Shown here: positions 9,301 through 17,559 of the stretch, one piece after another
How the letters are laid out: every line of letters starts with the position of its first letter
How positions within the stretch are numbered: the first letter of the stretch is position 1
Assembly (NCBI RefSeq): GCF_003626695.1
Contig: NZ_RBAH01000035.1
Span: forward strand, 1 to 64,000
DNA: 64,000 bases
From: Paenibacillus ginsengarvi
Lineage (GTDB): Bacteria; Bacillota; Bacilli; Paenibacillales; NBRC-103111
Direction of reading: 5' to 3'
Made by a program: the position numbers and the translations under genes
The notes under the pieces: model-generated
Told to the model about the DNA's origin: nothing
Databases searched by the model: none
The model's input: only the letters and a program-made list of their open reading frames with translations

Positions 9301-12300
9301 TCCGGAAGCCGATTCGGAGTGGCTCGATTTGGCCGAAACCGCTGAGGAGCCGGGAACGTACAAGGGAACGTTCGGCATAACCGAAGGGACCGCAAGGCTG
9401 GAGGAGATGACGTTCGAGATCAACGGGACTCCGATTCCCCGCGCTTACCCGATTCGCACGAATGTAGCGCCGAGGCTGCGTCTTACGATCGGCGTACCGG
9501 CGGCATCCGTCTGGTCCGCTATGTTAAGCGAAACGCAGTTCCACCTGTCCCAATACAGTGCGGCCGGATCGTTTCATAACGAGCAGAGAGCGGCCAGTCC
9601 GGAGACGCTGTCGTATGAGTTCGACGTTCCGTTCGAGAAGACTTCGGTCTGGTTCACACTCGTTCCCTCAGGCAGCAGCAAGCTGGTTGCCACGCAGCAG
9701 CAAACGATGTCGCCGGGATACGGTCAAGTTGCCGAGATGACGTTTCTACCCAAATACCGTTATACCTTTAACATAAACGTGAAGACGAAAACGGCAGATA
9801 CGCCGCTTGTCAAAGCGGAGCTGCGTGACGGAGCAAACGGTACGGTACTATGGGAAAGCGGAGCATACGGCACAGTAGCAGGTATGGTTACTATGCTGCG
9901 AGGAGTCGATGCGTCGCCCAAGCCGCGGTTGACGATAATCCCGCAAAGTCCCGCCTACGAGGTGGCTGCCGTCGATTTTGATACCGAGCTGCTAGAGCAG
10001 CAGGTGGAGATCACGCTGACGGAAAGTCCGGAAGCGCTGTTGCGGGGACGCGTTTTTGCCCCGGACGGTACTCCGGCAGGAGACAGCATCGTTTCTGCGG
10101 TGCTGACGAAGGACGGCTTCAGCAGGATGTATACGGCTCGCACGGATCGGGCAGGGGCATACAGCCTGAAATTGACCGCCGGCGAAGTCGAGCTGCGGGC
10201 AACGAGGAGCGGCGGCCTGGGCGGCTTTTCTCCGACCCGGAAGCTCGCCATCGAAGGCGACCAAACCGTCGACCTTACCTTGAAAGAGCCGGCCAAGGTG
10301 ACGCTGAATTTGTACACCAGGCTGGGCGGAGGAGATTGGGAAGGGCCGATCGATTTGGACTGGCGCACTACCGTGCATCTGAACGTCAGTCCGTCATTTC
10401 AGGTAACGGCCCAAAACGGCCGGGAGTACCGGACGCTGGCTACAACAGGCGATACGGTCGGCTTCTGTGTAAACGGTGTGGAGGCGGGTTTGCCTTCCAA
10501 ATGCGAGAATACGGTGATCGGCGACAGTAATGAAGCGAATATCGAAATCCGGCTGGAAAACAGTGGCGGTCAGGCCTATTTCCGGGCGATTCGACCGGAC
10601 GGCACTCCGCTCTATGGCCTCAATGCGACGCTTCAGCAACTGGACGACAGTCGGGCGGATTCCCGCTATCTTAGCTACGATAAAGATAAACAATCGTTCG
10701 TAGTTCCGCTCAGAGGCAGCGGGAACCAGCGGCTCCTGCTGAGCGCTCCTTATGCGGACGCCGTCGCTTCGGTCGATTTCGCTGTCCGGCCGGGGGCAGT
10801 TGTGAACCTGGGTGACATCCGACTGCAACCCGCCGGGACATTCAGCGGCAGCGGCAACGGAATCGAGAGCTCCTCCGACTGGTCGACGCCGGGCGGAAGG
10901 ATTACGCTGCGCGCCGTATATAAGAACAACGCCCGCAGCAGCTATGAATTGGAACCGCAGGATGCGGTCCTGGCCATCGAGCTGCCGAACGAAGCGGAAT
11001 ACGTTCCCGGCACCCTCGTACAAAACGGTAAAGCGGCGGAGCCGCGTTTGGTCGGGCGGACGCTCGAGGTGCCGATCGGCAGCGTTCCGTTATATGCCGA
11101 AGGAAGCGTTCGGCTGCAGCTGCATTTACGGGAACAGCCGGGCAGTACCGACATTGCCATTGTCGGCAAAATGCGGTACAACAATCCGCTTCCGCACGAA
11201 GACATACTCGGTACGGCCATCGTCGGCATTTTGCCGGTTACGCTGCGCGCGCCGGAGATCGTGGCCGATCCGCATTTCAAGGTGAACGGTTACGCTCCCG
11301 CCGGCTCGGAGGTAACGCTGTACGACAACGGCGCGCCGATCGGCAAGGCGCCTGTGTCGCCGGCGGGTACGTGGACGCTTCCGGTCGAGCTTGCCGACTC
11401 GGGCGCGAAGAAGCATCGGCTGTCGACGGAGTCGAACCTAAACGGCGTCCGGGTGCCCGGGGAGCGCGCCTATGTCGAGTACGATCCGAACGATCCCGGG
11501 TTGTCGTCGGTTTCGCTGGTGCAGAATGACGGCCGTGTCGTCCAGTTCGATACGGTCAATGGGACCGCCGTATTTCCTTACGTGGTCGTTCCGGGCTACC
11601 CGGTCCAGGTTGATTTGAAGTTCCGGGACGCAGCGCGTGTCGAACATGTATTCGTCCGCGTCGGCGGCAGCGTTGCCGAAGCGCAGCTTGTGAACGGCGC
11701 CTATCGGGCGCTAGTACCCATCGCGCGTGGTGTGGGGCCGATCGTCGTGGATTATACGAAAAAACGGGACCGCGTGGAGACCCCCGGGCCCGTTCCAACG
11801 GAGGAGGAATTCCGCAGCAGCCTTCCGTCTACGATGGCGGACTACAGCATGGAATGGGTCGCCGGTCCGGGAGAAAAAACGCCGTCCGGTTCCGTCATGC
11901 CGGAAAGAGCGGCTTCGGCCCGTTTCAAGGTAAACGAGTTTTTGTGGACCCAGATTAACGTATCCACCACTTCGGCAGGCACATTCAAGCCGAGCGACGG
12001 GGACGTCCGTCATGCCGGGGAAACAGGCTTGCCCGTGTACGGACTAACGATCAGCAGGAAGAAAAGCGATTCGGAAATTACGATCCAAATCTCCGGTTAT
12101 GTACCGGATAACGCTGCCACCGCGAAGGCGTCCGCCGCGAATTCGGGACGGGTAAGAACGCTCGGAGCGGAGCAAACGCTCGCGAAAAAAACGATCGAGT
12201 TCACGATCGGCAAGGTCGGCCAGGCGCTCGGCTTCCGCGACGTGATCGCAGGAACGATGGACGCCTTCGATTCGGATAATTTCATGAATCGGGTGAATCG

Positions 12301-14872
12301 GGCCATCGAGCAGGCGGAGCAAATTTGCGATCCGGTGGCGAGAGAATACTATTTGAATTTCGCCTGGGAAGTGAAAACGGACATTTTCGCTCACGAGCAG
12401 GTCAAACTGAATGTGGGCGCTCTCGGAACTTTGTTCGGTTCCGGCCTGTGGGGCATCGCCTTCTGGGCGGAAGGCTACTATATCGGACAAAAGCTCGACG
12501 AGGTGGCGAACGACGAACTGACCGAGCTGGAAACGCATTTGCGGCCCTACCTCAGCGAGCTGAATTGCGTCAAGAAGAAACCGCCGAAGCCTGTCGCCGA
12601 TCCGGTCTATATTTGGGACCCGAGCGGTTATGTGTACGAAGGGCTTCCGGATAACCGGATCGAAGGCGTGACGGCTACCGTACTGGAACAGGACTCGCGC
12701 ACCGGAGAATGGCGCGCATGGGATGCCGATTGGTATCTCCAGCAAAACCCGCTGCTTACCGACGGCCAAGGCCGGTACGCCTGGGATGTGCCGCCGGGCA
12801 AGTGGAAGGTCAGATACGAGAAGGAAGGCTACGAGACGACGTACAGCGACGAGCTTGACGTGCCGCCGCCGCAGCTAGAAGTGAATATCCCGCTTGTATC
12901 GTATCGCCCTCCGCAGGTGGAGAGCGTCAAGGCCGCCGCAGGCGGCGGGTATGTGGATATTGTCTTCAGCAAGCCGATCGATACGCGTTCGCTGACGCCG
13001 GATTCCGTTACGGCCGAGTCCGCGGACGGTAAGCCGGTCGAGGGCTCGGTCCAGGCCAAACAACCGGTCGAAGCAAACGGCCTGCTGCTTGCGACTACTC
13101 TCCGTTACACGCCAGCAGCGCCTCTGGCCGATGGGGATTACAAGCTGCTTATAAGTGGAGCGATTGCCAGCTATGCAGGCATTCCGATGGGAAGTGACGT
13201 ACAGCGTCCGTTCCGGGTAACCCATCAGGACGTTACGCCGCCGGCAGCTCCGGCTCATGTAACGGCGGGCATCACCTTCGGAACGGCGACGGTCGCTTGG
13301 GACGATCCGGCCGACGATGATTATGCGAAAGCGCTCGTTCGTTGGAAAAAAGCGGGCGATGCAAGCTATTCGGCTCCGATCGAAGTAGCCAGAGGCACCG
13401 GTTGGGTACAAATGCCCGGCTTACCGGAAGCGGCGGGTTATGAGTTTCAAGTTTCCGCCGTCGACGAGGCTGGCAACGAATCGGCGGGCGCAACCGCGAA
13501 CTGGGCAGTGTCCGCCGACCGGCTGCCGCCGCTTGCCGTCGGCAACCTAGAGGCGCAAGCGGTGCAGGAGCGGCAGGTCGTTCTGGGCTGGACCGATCCG
13601 GCCGCACCGGATCTGGCAAAGCTGAAGCTAACCTGGGCGAGCAGCAGTAGTCCGGACGACAAGAAGCAGGGCGAAGCGCTTCCGGGCGCACAAACGTTTA
13701 CGGCTGGGGAGCTTACTCCGAATACGGAATATAACTTCTCGATCGTCGCGGTGGACCGCAGCGGTAATGAATCCGTGGCCGCTTCCATCGCCGTGCGGAC
13801 GAAAACCGCCGCAGTAACGCAGTACGAGGGTGGAGGCGTATCCGGCGGCTACGGAGGAGGACCGGCGGCCGAACCGAACCCGAATCAAACGGAAGTCAAG
13901 CTTGGACCGGAAGGAGGAAGCTTCCGCCTATTCGACGGACTGGCGGAGCTGGCCGTGCCGAAGGATGCTTTTGCCGCAGAAACGAAGCTGACGCTAACGC
14001 TGAAGGCAACCGGCACCGATGACCGGCTCGCTTCCCGCTATATGCGGATGTCCGGATCCGTGGAAATGGTCTCGGATGGCGCCGCGCCTGTAAAACCGCT
14101 GCTTCTGGCCATGCAACTCAATCCGGCGCTTGCCGGAGAAGCTGACGCAAGACGTTTCAGTTTGTATCGCAGCGACGCTTCCACTTCGGGAGGCTGGACG
14201 TATTACGGCGGTGTCGTCGATGTCGCCAGCCGCATGGTCGAAGCCAGCATAGACGCGTTTGGCGAATATGCCGTGATGATGTACGATCGTCCGTTCGCGG
14301 ATATGAAGGCTCATTGGAGCCGGACCTCCGTCGATGTGCTGGTAAGCCGGCATATGGTGGACGGCGCCGGCGAAGAGCTTTTCGAGCCGGACCGCCTGAT
14401 TACGCGGGCGGAGATGACGAAGCTTCTGGTAGAGGCGCTTGGGCAAGGCCAAGGAAAAGCGCCGGGAGGAGAGAAGGAGGCAGTGTCCGCATTTGCCGAC
14501 GTATCTCCGGATGCATGGTACGCGCGCGTTGTCGCGGATGCCGTCAAGCTGGGGCTGGTGGAGGGGGCGGACAATCGCTTCCGTCCGAACGACGCCATCA
14601 CCCGCGAAGAGCTGGCGGTTCTGTTCAGCCGCTTTGCTGCCCTGCAAGGGCACAGACTCGAACCGGCTTCCGGTCAGGAACCGATGAACCGCTTTGCCGA
14701 TTCGCAGGCCGTCTCGGCTTGGGCGAAGGTAGCGGTGGCCGCATCCGTACGTAAAGGATGGATGCAGGGTGTGACGGACAGCGAGCTGCTGCCGCACGGC
14801 GAAGCAAGCCGCGGCCAAGCGGCGACGATGCTGCTGCGAGTGCTGACTACCCTTGGAGCGATTGAGAAATAG
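6371..14872 (+). CDS. Giant multidomain S-layer-homology surface protein
   Basis: About 2,833 residues. The ATG at 6371 has AAGGAG five bases upstream; an ATG at 6350 is in frame but lacks a site. Order: Sec signal peptide (about 1-35, cleavage near GFAADS); Ig-like and fibronectin-III-like domain (about 180-280); a PD40/TolB-like beta-propeller region (about 290-640) with repeated SxDGxxV patterns; a long run of Ig-like and carboxypeptidase-regulatory-like domains (about 650-1700); an unusual partly hydrophobic segment near 1950-2080 (GLWGIAFWAEGYYIGQKLDE); an SdrD-B-like domain; two fibronectin-III domains (about 2300-2480, each opening with xPPxA); and three SLH domains at the C-terminus (FADMKAHWSR, FADVSPDAWYA, FADSQAVSAWAK). 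SLH domains tether proteins to pyruvylated secondary cell-wall polymer, so it is a cell-surface protein. Ligand unknown; adhesion or wall architecture is inferred. Confidence 0.9.
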   Translation: MKNRNRIWRKTISLALALAVGLGGLLPQASSGFAADSPLADAKLADDGLRSLLTELTPESLADAARAAKETSGDAVAGNKSGLTGVTRSVYAPAVPVLDPLPVYSKAPSIVVTGRAEDGTTVTISSRLNNGEPVEEGTTATDASQRFSFELPLTEEGEYRITATAERGGVNSLASEPVTVHADRTPPGRVENETWRLLYPANTSLLLQWSAPTVPNGQGGRMNDPSVIGYRLYDKSGTLLRETVEQQAIFTDLQPARPYTILVRAFDAAGNESSSTGIYAGTSPANEVRLGEPMYDVAPALSGDGSTVLYQAEADSRLYIVDTATGVSSPVNLTDDGQAPNGSIADLAVNRTGTVLAFTSDATNLRAAKPSGGANKGVYIYFAGTGTLELISDPAKKASKPSLNAGGSRIVWAEGSQIYMYDFGNGTKTLVSKAADGAPGDQASESPVISADGKRIAYETSSTNLKGTEDMGSFSSNAVAVYDVAADTHIFFHGYNGLSRSISMSADGKYVVFRATRGGFAKVQAFDLRSEDSRLWSEDEFPDSRPSSERKDKVYEKTSLSGDGRYVVTSLLDHNPSGSIYTNHYTERMDRETGLVDVVGNPGYNTDNAKIDEAGNRIVYVRSDGLYTYCYGECRQKQPDETLGSAEWQAPDSAMTSGSLNPGSDMTILATGQPNKTIVADVAYREILQGDPAQVRNVTKTVAMTETPASSGVYRAAFRVLEGMTQIDSIQARPEGGGASKAVARLPVDVAGKLVIDVAAEHPDLLSGLQFVLQSSGASRTTKPLAAGQTHYELYWRHVDDLELELQDGKSGAVYARQSGLSLGKGGTTTIRLVPVFPASLSVEVLYGSTPVAAELTFKDERGVSLGRIPTNANGIALLDGRLAGENITVAVAPPAEYQTPKETKVRLGIGKTPLQVSLKKWNETIDGYTLDYTRQVGKSSAKVPVIGSEAALTLKAESGHTIRAQISKSVWKGGDAPEADSEWLDLAETAEEPGTYKGTFGITEGTARLEEMTFEINGTPIPRAYPIRTNVAPRLRLTIGVPAASVWSAMLSETQFHLSQYSAAGSFHNEQRAASPETLSYEFDVPFEKTSVWFTLVPSGSSKLVATQQQTMSPGYGQVAEMTFLPKYRYTFNINVKTKTADTPLVKAELRDGANGTVLWESGAYGTVAGMVTMLRGVDASPKPRLTIIPQSPAYEVAAVDFDTELLEQQVEITLTESPEALLRGRVFAPDGTPAGDSIVSAVLTKDGFSRMYTARTDRAGAYSLKLTAGEVELRATRSGGLGGFSPTRKLAIEGDQTVDLTLKEPAKVTLNLYTRLGGGDWEGPIDLDWRTTVHLNVSPSFQVTAQNGREYRTLATTGDTVGFCVNGVEAGLPSKCENTVIGDSNEANIEIRLENSGGQAYFRAIRPDGTPLYGLNATLQQLDDSRADSRYLSYDKDKQSFVVPLRGSGNQRLLLSAPYADAVASVDFAVRPGAVVNLGDIRLQPAGTFSGSGNGIESSSDWSTPGGRITLRAVYKNNARSSYELEPQDAVLAIELPNEAEYVPGTLVQNGKAAEPRLVGRTLEVPIGSVPLYAEGSVRLQLHLREQPGSTDIAIVGKMRYNNPLPHEDILGTAIVGILPVTLRAPEIVADPHFKVNGYAPAGSEVTLYDNGAPIGKAPVSPAGTWTLPVELADSGAKKHRLSTESNLNGVRVPGERAYVEYDPNDPGLSSVSLVQNDGRVVQFDTVNGTAVFPYVVVPGYPVQVDLKFRDAARVEHVFVRVGGSVAEAQLVNGAYRALVPIARGVGPIVVDYTKKRDRVETPGPVPTEEEFRSSLPSTMADYSMEWVAGPGEKTPSGSVMPERAASARFKVNEFLWTQINVSTTSAGTFKPSDGDVRHAGETGLPVYGLTISRKKSDSEITIQISGYVPDNAATAKASAANSGRVRTLGAEQTLAKKTIEFTIGKVGQALGFRDVIAGTMDAFDSDNFMNRVNRAIEQAEQICDPVAREYYLNFAWEVKTDIFAHEQVKLNVGALGTLFGSGLWGIAFWAEGYYIGQKLDEVANDELTELETHLRPYLSELNCVKKKPPKPVADPVYIWDPSGYVYEGLPDNRIEGVTATVLEQDSRTGEWRAWDADWYLQQNPLLTDGQGRYAWDVPPGKWKVRYEKEGYETTYSDELDVPPPQLEVNIPLVSYRPPQVESVKAAAGGGYVDIVFSKPIDTRSLTPDSVTAESADGKPVEGSVQAKQPVEANGLLLATTLRYTPAAPLADGDYKLLISGAIASYAGIPMGSDVQRPFRVTHQDVTPPAAPAHVTAGITFGTATVAWDDPADDDYAKALVRWKKAGDASYSAPIEVARGTGWVQMPGLPEAAGYEFQVSAVDEAGNESAGATANWAVSADRLPPLAVGNLEAQAVQERQVVLGWTDPAAPDLAKLKLTWASSSSPDDKKQGEALPGAQTFTAGELTPNTEYNFSIVAVDRSGNESVAASIAVRTKTAAVTQYEGGGVSGGYGGGPAAEPNPNQTEVKLGPEGGSFRLFDGLAELAVPKDAFAAETKLTLTLKATGTDDRLASRYMRMSGSVEMVSDGAAPVKPLLLAMQLNPALAGEADARRFSLYRSDASTSGGWTYYGGVVDVASRMVEASIDAFGEYAVMMYDRPFADMKAHWSRTSVDVLVSRHMVDGAGEELFEPDRLITRAEMTKLLVEALGQGQGKAPGGEKEAVSAFADVSPDAWYARVVADAVKLGLVEGADNRFRPNDAITREELAVLFSRFAALQGHRLEPASGQEPMNRFADSQAVSAWAKVAVAASVRKGWMQGVTDSELLPHGEASRGQAATMLLRVLTTLGAIEK

Positions 14873-14895
14873 AGCTATATTTGCAAAAGCCCTGT

Positions 14896-14934
14896 GGGCG
14901 GCTGAGGATACCTTTGGGTATACCGCAGCCGCCC
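14896..14934 (+). terminator. Hairpin after the giant SLH gene
   Basis: GGGCGGCTG (14896-14904) pairs with CAGCCGCCC (14926-14934), with a second inner stem. No strong T-tract follows, so terminator function is probable but not certain. Confidence 0.55.
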
Positions 14935-15036
14935 GCTTGTATGTTTAATGAACAAATAATTCCCTCGGGGAGAAGCGGAGGCAAAAGATCCGCTAATGGC
15001 TGGCGGAGCACCGTTAACCCGGCTATCCCAAAGAGG

Positions 15037-15065
15037 TTGACGAAATCATTTAGTTAATTTATTAT
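15037..15065 (+). promoter_or_regulatory. Sigma-A promoter of the HAD hydrolase gene
   Basis: TTGACG (15037-15042), 17-base spacer, TATTAT (15060-15065); 54 bases upstream of the likely ATG. Confidence 0.7.
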
Positions 15066-15119
15066 GGTAAAGCGTTAATGTGTTAGTTTGATAATGTGAT
15101 AAAGGGGTGGTTGTGCCGC

Positions 15120-15791
15120 ATGTTTAAAGCTGTTTTCCTTGATTTTTACGGCACTTTGGTGCAAGAGGACGAAGTATTTTTACAGCGAATATGCAGTCGA
15201 ATCTCGGAGTCGTCATCGCTCCGAACGGCATCCGGCGAGATCGGGACCTATTGGTCGGCTTGTTTTGCGAGAACATGCCGTTCCTCCTTCGGCGAACATT
15301 TTAACACTCAGCGCGAAATCGAGCTTGCTTCCCTGAAGGACACTTTACATCATTTTCAATCGTCCGAAAGCCCGGATCAGTTAAGCGAAATCTTATATGC
15401 TTATTGGGAAGCCCCGGCTTTATGCGAAGATACGCGGCCATTTCTGGATCGTCTGAAAAAACCTCGGATTGTCGTATCCAATATCGATCGCAAGGACGTT
15501 CAGTCGGCCATTCGCCACCATTCCTTGCCGCTTGAGGATGTGATTACGAGCGAGGACGCCAGAGCGTATAAACCGAGGCCGGAAATGTTTCATATGGCGC
15601 TCGAAACGTTCAACCTTCGTCCCGGCGAGGTGCTGCATGTCGGCGATTCGCTGAGCAGCGACATTGCAGGGGCGCAAAGCGTCGGCATCAAATCCGCCTG
15701 GATCAACCGCAATAATAGAAAGGCGCCTTCGCATTACTCGCCGGATTTTATGGTTCAATCGCTGACCGATTTAATACCGTTATTGGAATAA
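15120..15791 (+). CDS. HAD-superfamily hydrolase
   Basis: 223 residues from the ATG at 15120; the frame extends to a GTG at 15096, but AAAGGGGTGG lies in between and serves the later start. Motif I is FLDFYGTL, with Asp8 as nucleophile and Tyr where phosphatases have the second Asp, as in haloacid-dehalogenase-type members. Motif II is VVSNIDRKD, motif III is the lysine in ARAYKPRPEMF, and motif IV is HVGDSLSSDIAGA. An alpha-helical cap lies between motifs I and II. Cytoplasmic phosphatase or dehalogenase; the substrate cannot be told. A single-gene unit. Confidence 0.85.
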   Translation: MFKAVFLDFYGTLVQEDEVFLQRICSRISESSSLRTASGEIGTYWSACFARTCRSSFGEHFNTQREIELASLKDTLHHFQSSESPDQLSEILYAYWEAPALCEDTRPFLDRLKKPRIVVSNIDRKDVQSAIRHHSLPLEDVITSEDARAYKPRPEMFHMALETFNLRPGEVLHVGDSLSSDIAGAQSVGIKSAWINRNNRKAPSHYSPDFMVQSLTDLIPLLE

Positions 15792-15895
15792 CCGATAAAT
15801 AACCGTATGGTTGCCCTAGCTGGTACCGGGCTGCCTGTTGTCGGCCGGAGCGAATTCCCCTATAATTCCTTGTATGGGAGGCTGGGAGGATACAT

Positions 15896-16942
15896 ATGGA
15901 AGAATGGATGGGAGCCGACCTTGTAACCGCCTTGATAGGCGCTGTGATCGCAGGCGCGGCAGGGCTCCTGCTAGGGAAGCTAAATGCGTTCAAGAAGAAG
16001 AAGGGGCGTTCGCCGTTATGGCTGGGCGCGCTGCTGTTCGCGGTTGTCCTGATCGGGCTGCTTTACTTCGAAGAACGGCCGGATGAAACCGGTCAGACGG
16101 ACGGAGGAGGCAAACCGGTCGCCGGGACGACGATTAGCGCCCCGTATGTGCGGGCCGAGGGGGAAATGCTCGTGCATTACATCAATGTCGGGCAAGGAGC
16201 TTCGCAACTTCTTGTCGGTCCGACGGGGAAAACGATGCTGATCGACGCGGGCAACAACGATAAAGAAGAAATGATCGTCGCTTATTTGCAGCGGGCGGGC
16301 ATTAAGAAAATCGACATTTTGGTCGGCACGCACCCGGATGCCGATCATATCGGCGGCCTTGATGCGGTCATCGATCATTTTGATATCGGGCAGTTTTACA
16401 TGCCGAAGGTGCAGTCCAATACGAAGACGTACGAGGACGTTTTGCTTGCGGCGAAGAAGAAGGGAATCAAGGTGGACAGCGCCAAGGCGGATGTGAATCT
16501 GAAGTGGGATTCGGGGGCAACCGCGCGTATCGTTGCTCCGATCGGCGACTACTCGGATACGAACGAGATGAGCGCCGTAATCCGCGTAGCGTACGGGGAA
16601 ACGTCGTTTCTGCTCACGGGGGACGCGGAATCGAAGAGCGAGACGGATCTCGTGGCAAGCGGCACGAATCTGAAAGCCGACGTCTTGCTCATCGGGCATC
16701 ACGGCTCCAACTCCTCGACAAGCGATCCGTTTCTGGAGCGTGTCGGTCCGAAGTATGCGGTCATCCAGTCCGGCAAAAACAATTACGGGCACCCGACGCC
16801 GGAAATATTGGCGAAGCTGGCAGGCAAAAACATTACGGTGCTTCGCAACGATACGTCGGGCAACATCGTGTTCGTGTCAAACGGCAAGTCGCTGGACATC
16901 AAGCTTGACCCGTGGGAATACATAAAGGGAAAAGCGAAATAG
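15896..16942 (+). CDS. ComEC/Rec2-like metallo-beta-lactamase-fold hydrolase, membrane anchored
   Basis: 348 residues, ATG after GGGAGGATACAT. Two hydrophobic segments (about 11-27 and 41-58) flank a Lys-rich loop, so the catalytic domain probably faces outward. The domain (from about residue 90) has INVGQGASQLL, LIDAGNN, the metal motif THPDADHIGG (His146, Asp148, Asp150, His151), a TGDAE motif and GHHGSN, all typical of the ComEC C-terminal MBL group. These are probably nucleases or phosphodiesterases; DNA as substrate is an inference. The DUF3006 gene starts 25 bases downstream, a pairing often seen for this family. Confidence 0.85.
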   Translation: MEEWMGADLVTALIGAVIAGAAGLLLGKLNAFKKKKGRSPLWLGALLFAVVLIGLLYFEERPDETGQTDGGGKPVAGTTISAPYVRAEGEMLVHYINVGQGASQLLVGPTGKTMLIDAGNNDKEEMIVAYLQRAGIKKIDILVGTHPDADHIGGLDAVIDHFDIGQFYMPKVQSNTKTYEDVLLAAKKKGIKVDSAKADVNLKWDSGATARIVAPIGDYSDTNEMSAVIRVAYGETSFLLTGDAESKSETDLVASGTNLKADVLLIGHHGSNSSTSDPFLERVGPKYAVIQSGKNNYGHPTPEILAKLAGKNITVLRNDTSGNIVFVSNGKSLDIKLDPWEYIKGKAK

Positions 16943-16966
16943 GGACGTAAGAGGTGAGCCGCCCAA

Positions 16967-17179
16967 ATGAAAGGAATCGTGGAACGATTCGAAGGCAGTT
17001 ATGCCGTGATCGAAATCGCCGGCAAGGCGCAGGATGTGCCTCGCAGCGCGGTTTCATTCGATGTGAAGGTCGGAGACTGCGTAATTCTTCACAAAGGGAT
17101 ATGGGTCGTCGATCGCGAAGCTACGAAGAAACGAACCCTGTATATGAAAAAGCTGATCGAAGATGTGTGGAACGATTGA
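16967..17179 (+). CDS. DUF3006-family small protein
   Basis: 70 residues starting MKGIVERFEGSYAVIEI, then a beta-rich core with GDCVILHKG and a charged tail. ATG preceded by AAGAGGTGAG at a somewhat long spacing. DUF3006 proteins are small beta-barrel-like proteins of unknown function that often sit beside ComEC-like MBL hydrolases, as here. Co-transcription is supported by the 24-base gap and the shared terminator. Confidence 0.85.
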   Translation: MKGIVERFEGSYAVIEIAGKAQDVPRSAVSFDVKVGDCVILHKGIWVVDREATKKRTLYMKKLIEDVWND

Positions 17180-17225
17180 GGCGCCCGGTTGTGCATAGCT
17201 GCCTCTAGCATGGTTCTACCTGACT

Positions 17226-17266
17226 AAAGCGGACATCCGTTGCAAAAGCGGAAGGTCCGCTTTTTT
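17226..17266 (+). terminator. Terminator of the MBL-DUF3006 operon
   Basis: AAAGCGGAC (17226-17234) pairs with GTCCGCTTT (17255-17263), continuing into TTTTTT (17261-17266). Confidence 0.85.
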
Positions 17267-17400
17267 CAGTTGCTAAACAGTTTCTAATACAAACGTGTGT
17301 ATATAATGGTGTAAAGGAATTTATTTTTATATAAAGTTGAATTAATAAAAGTACTTCCATTTGGGTAAAAAACCGATGCATAATTTTTTTATAAATAGTA

Positions 17401-17458
17401 TTGCAGAATGTGCACACGTTTGTTATTATCGTCTCGTACCTACATAAAAGCGCTTGCA
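17401..17458 (+). promoter_or_regulatory. Promoter with a cre-like operator upstream of the Tat beta-helix gene
   Basis: TTGCAG (17401-17406), 17 bases, TATTAT (17424-17429) forms a promoter. About 9 bases after the predicted start point lies TAAAAGCGCTTGCA (17445-17458), which matches the palindromic catabolite-response consensus TGAAAGCGCTTTCA at 12 of 14 positions. The position would suit roadblock repression by CcpA or another LacI-family protein. A short TGCATTT/AAATGCA hairpin (17455-17471) overlaps it. Confidence 0.55.
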
Positions 17459-17559
17459 TTTTTGAAATGCAGCCTACCCATGTAATGTCTTGATTAACCG
17501 AATGCATCCAGTATGACGGGTATTGTCTGGCAAAAGCCAAAAACCAGGAGGCATGGATT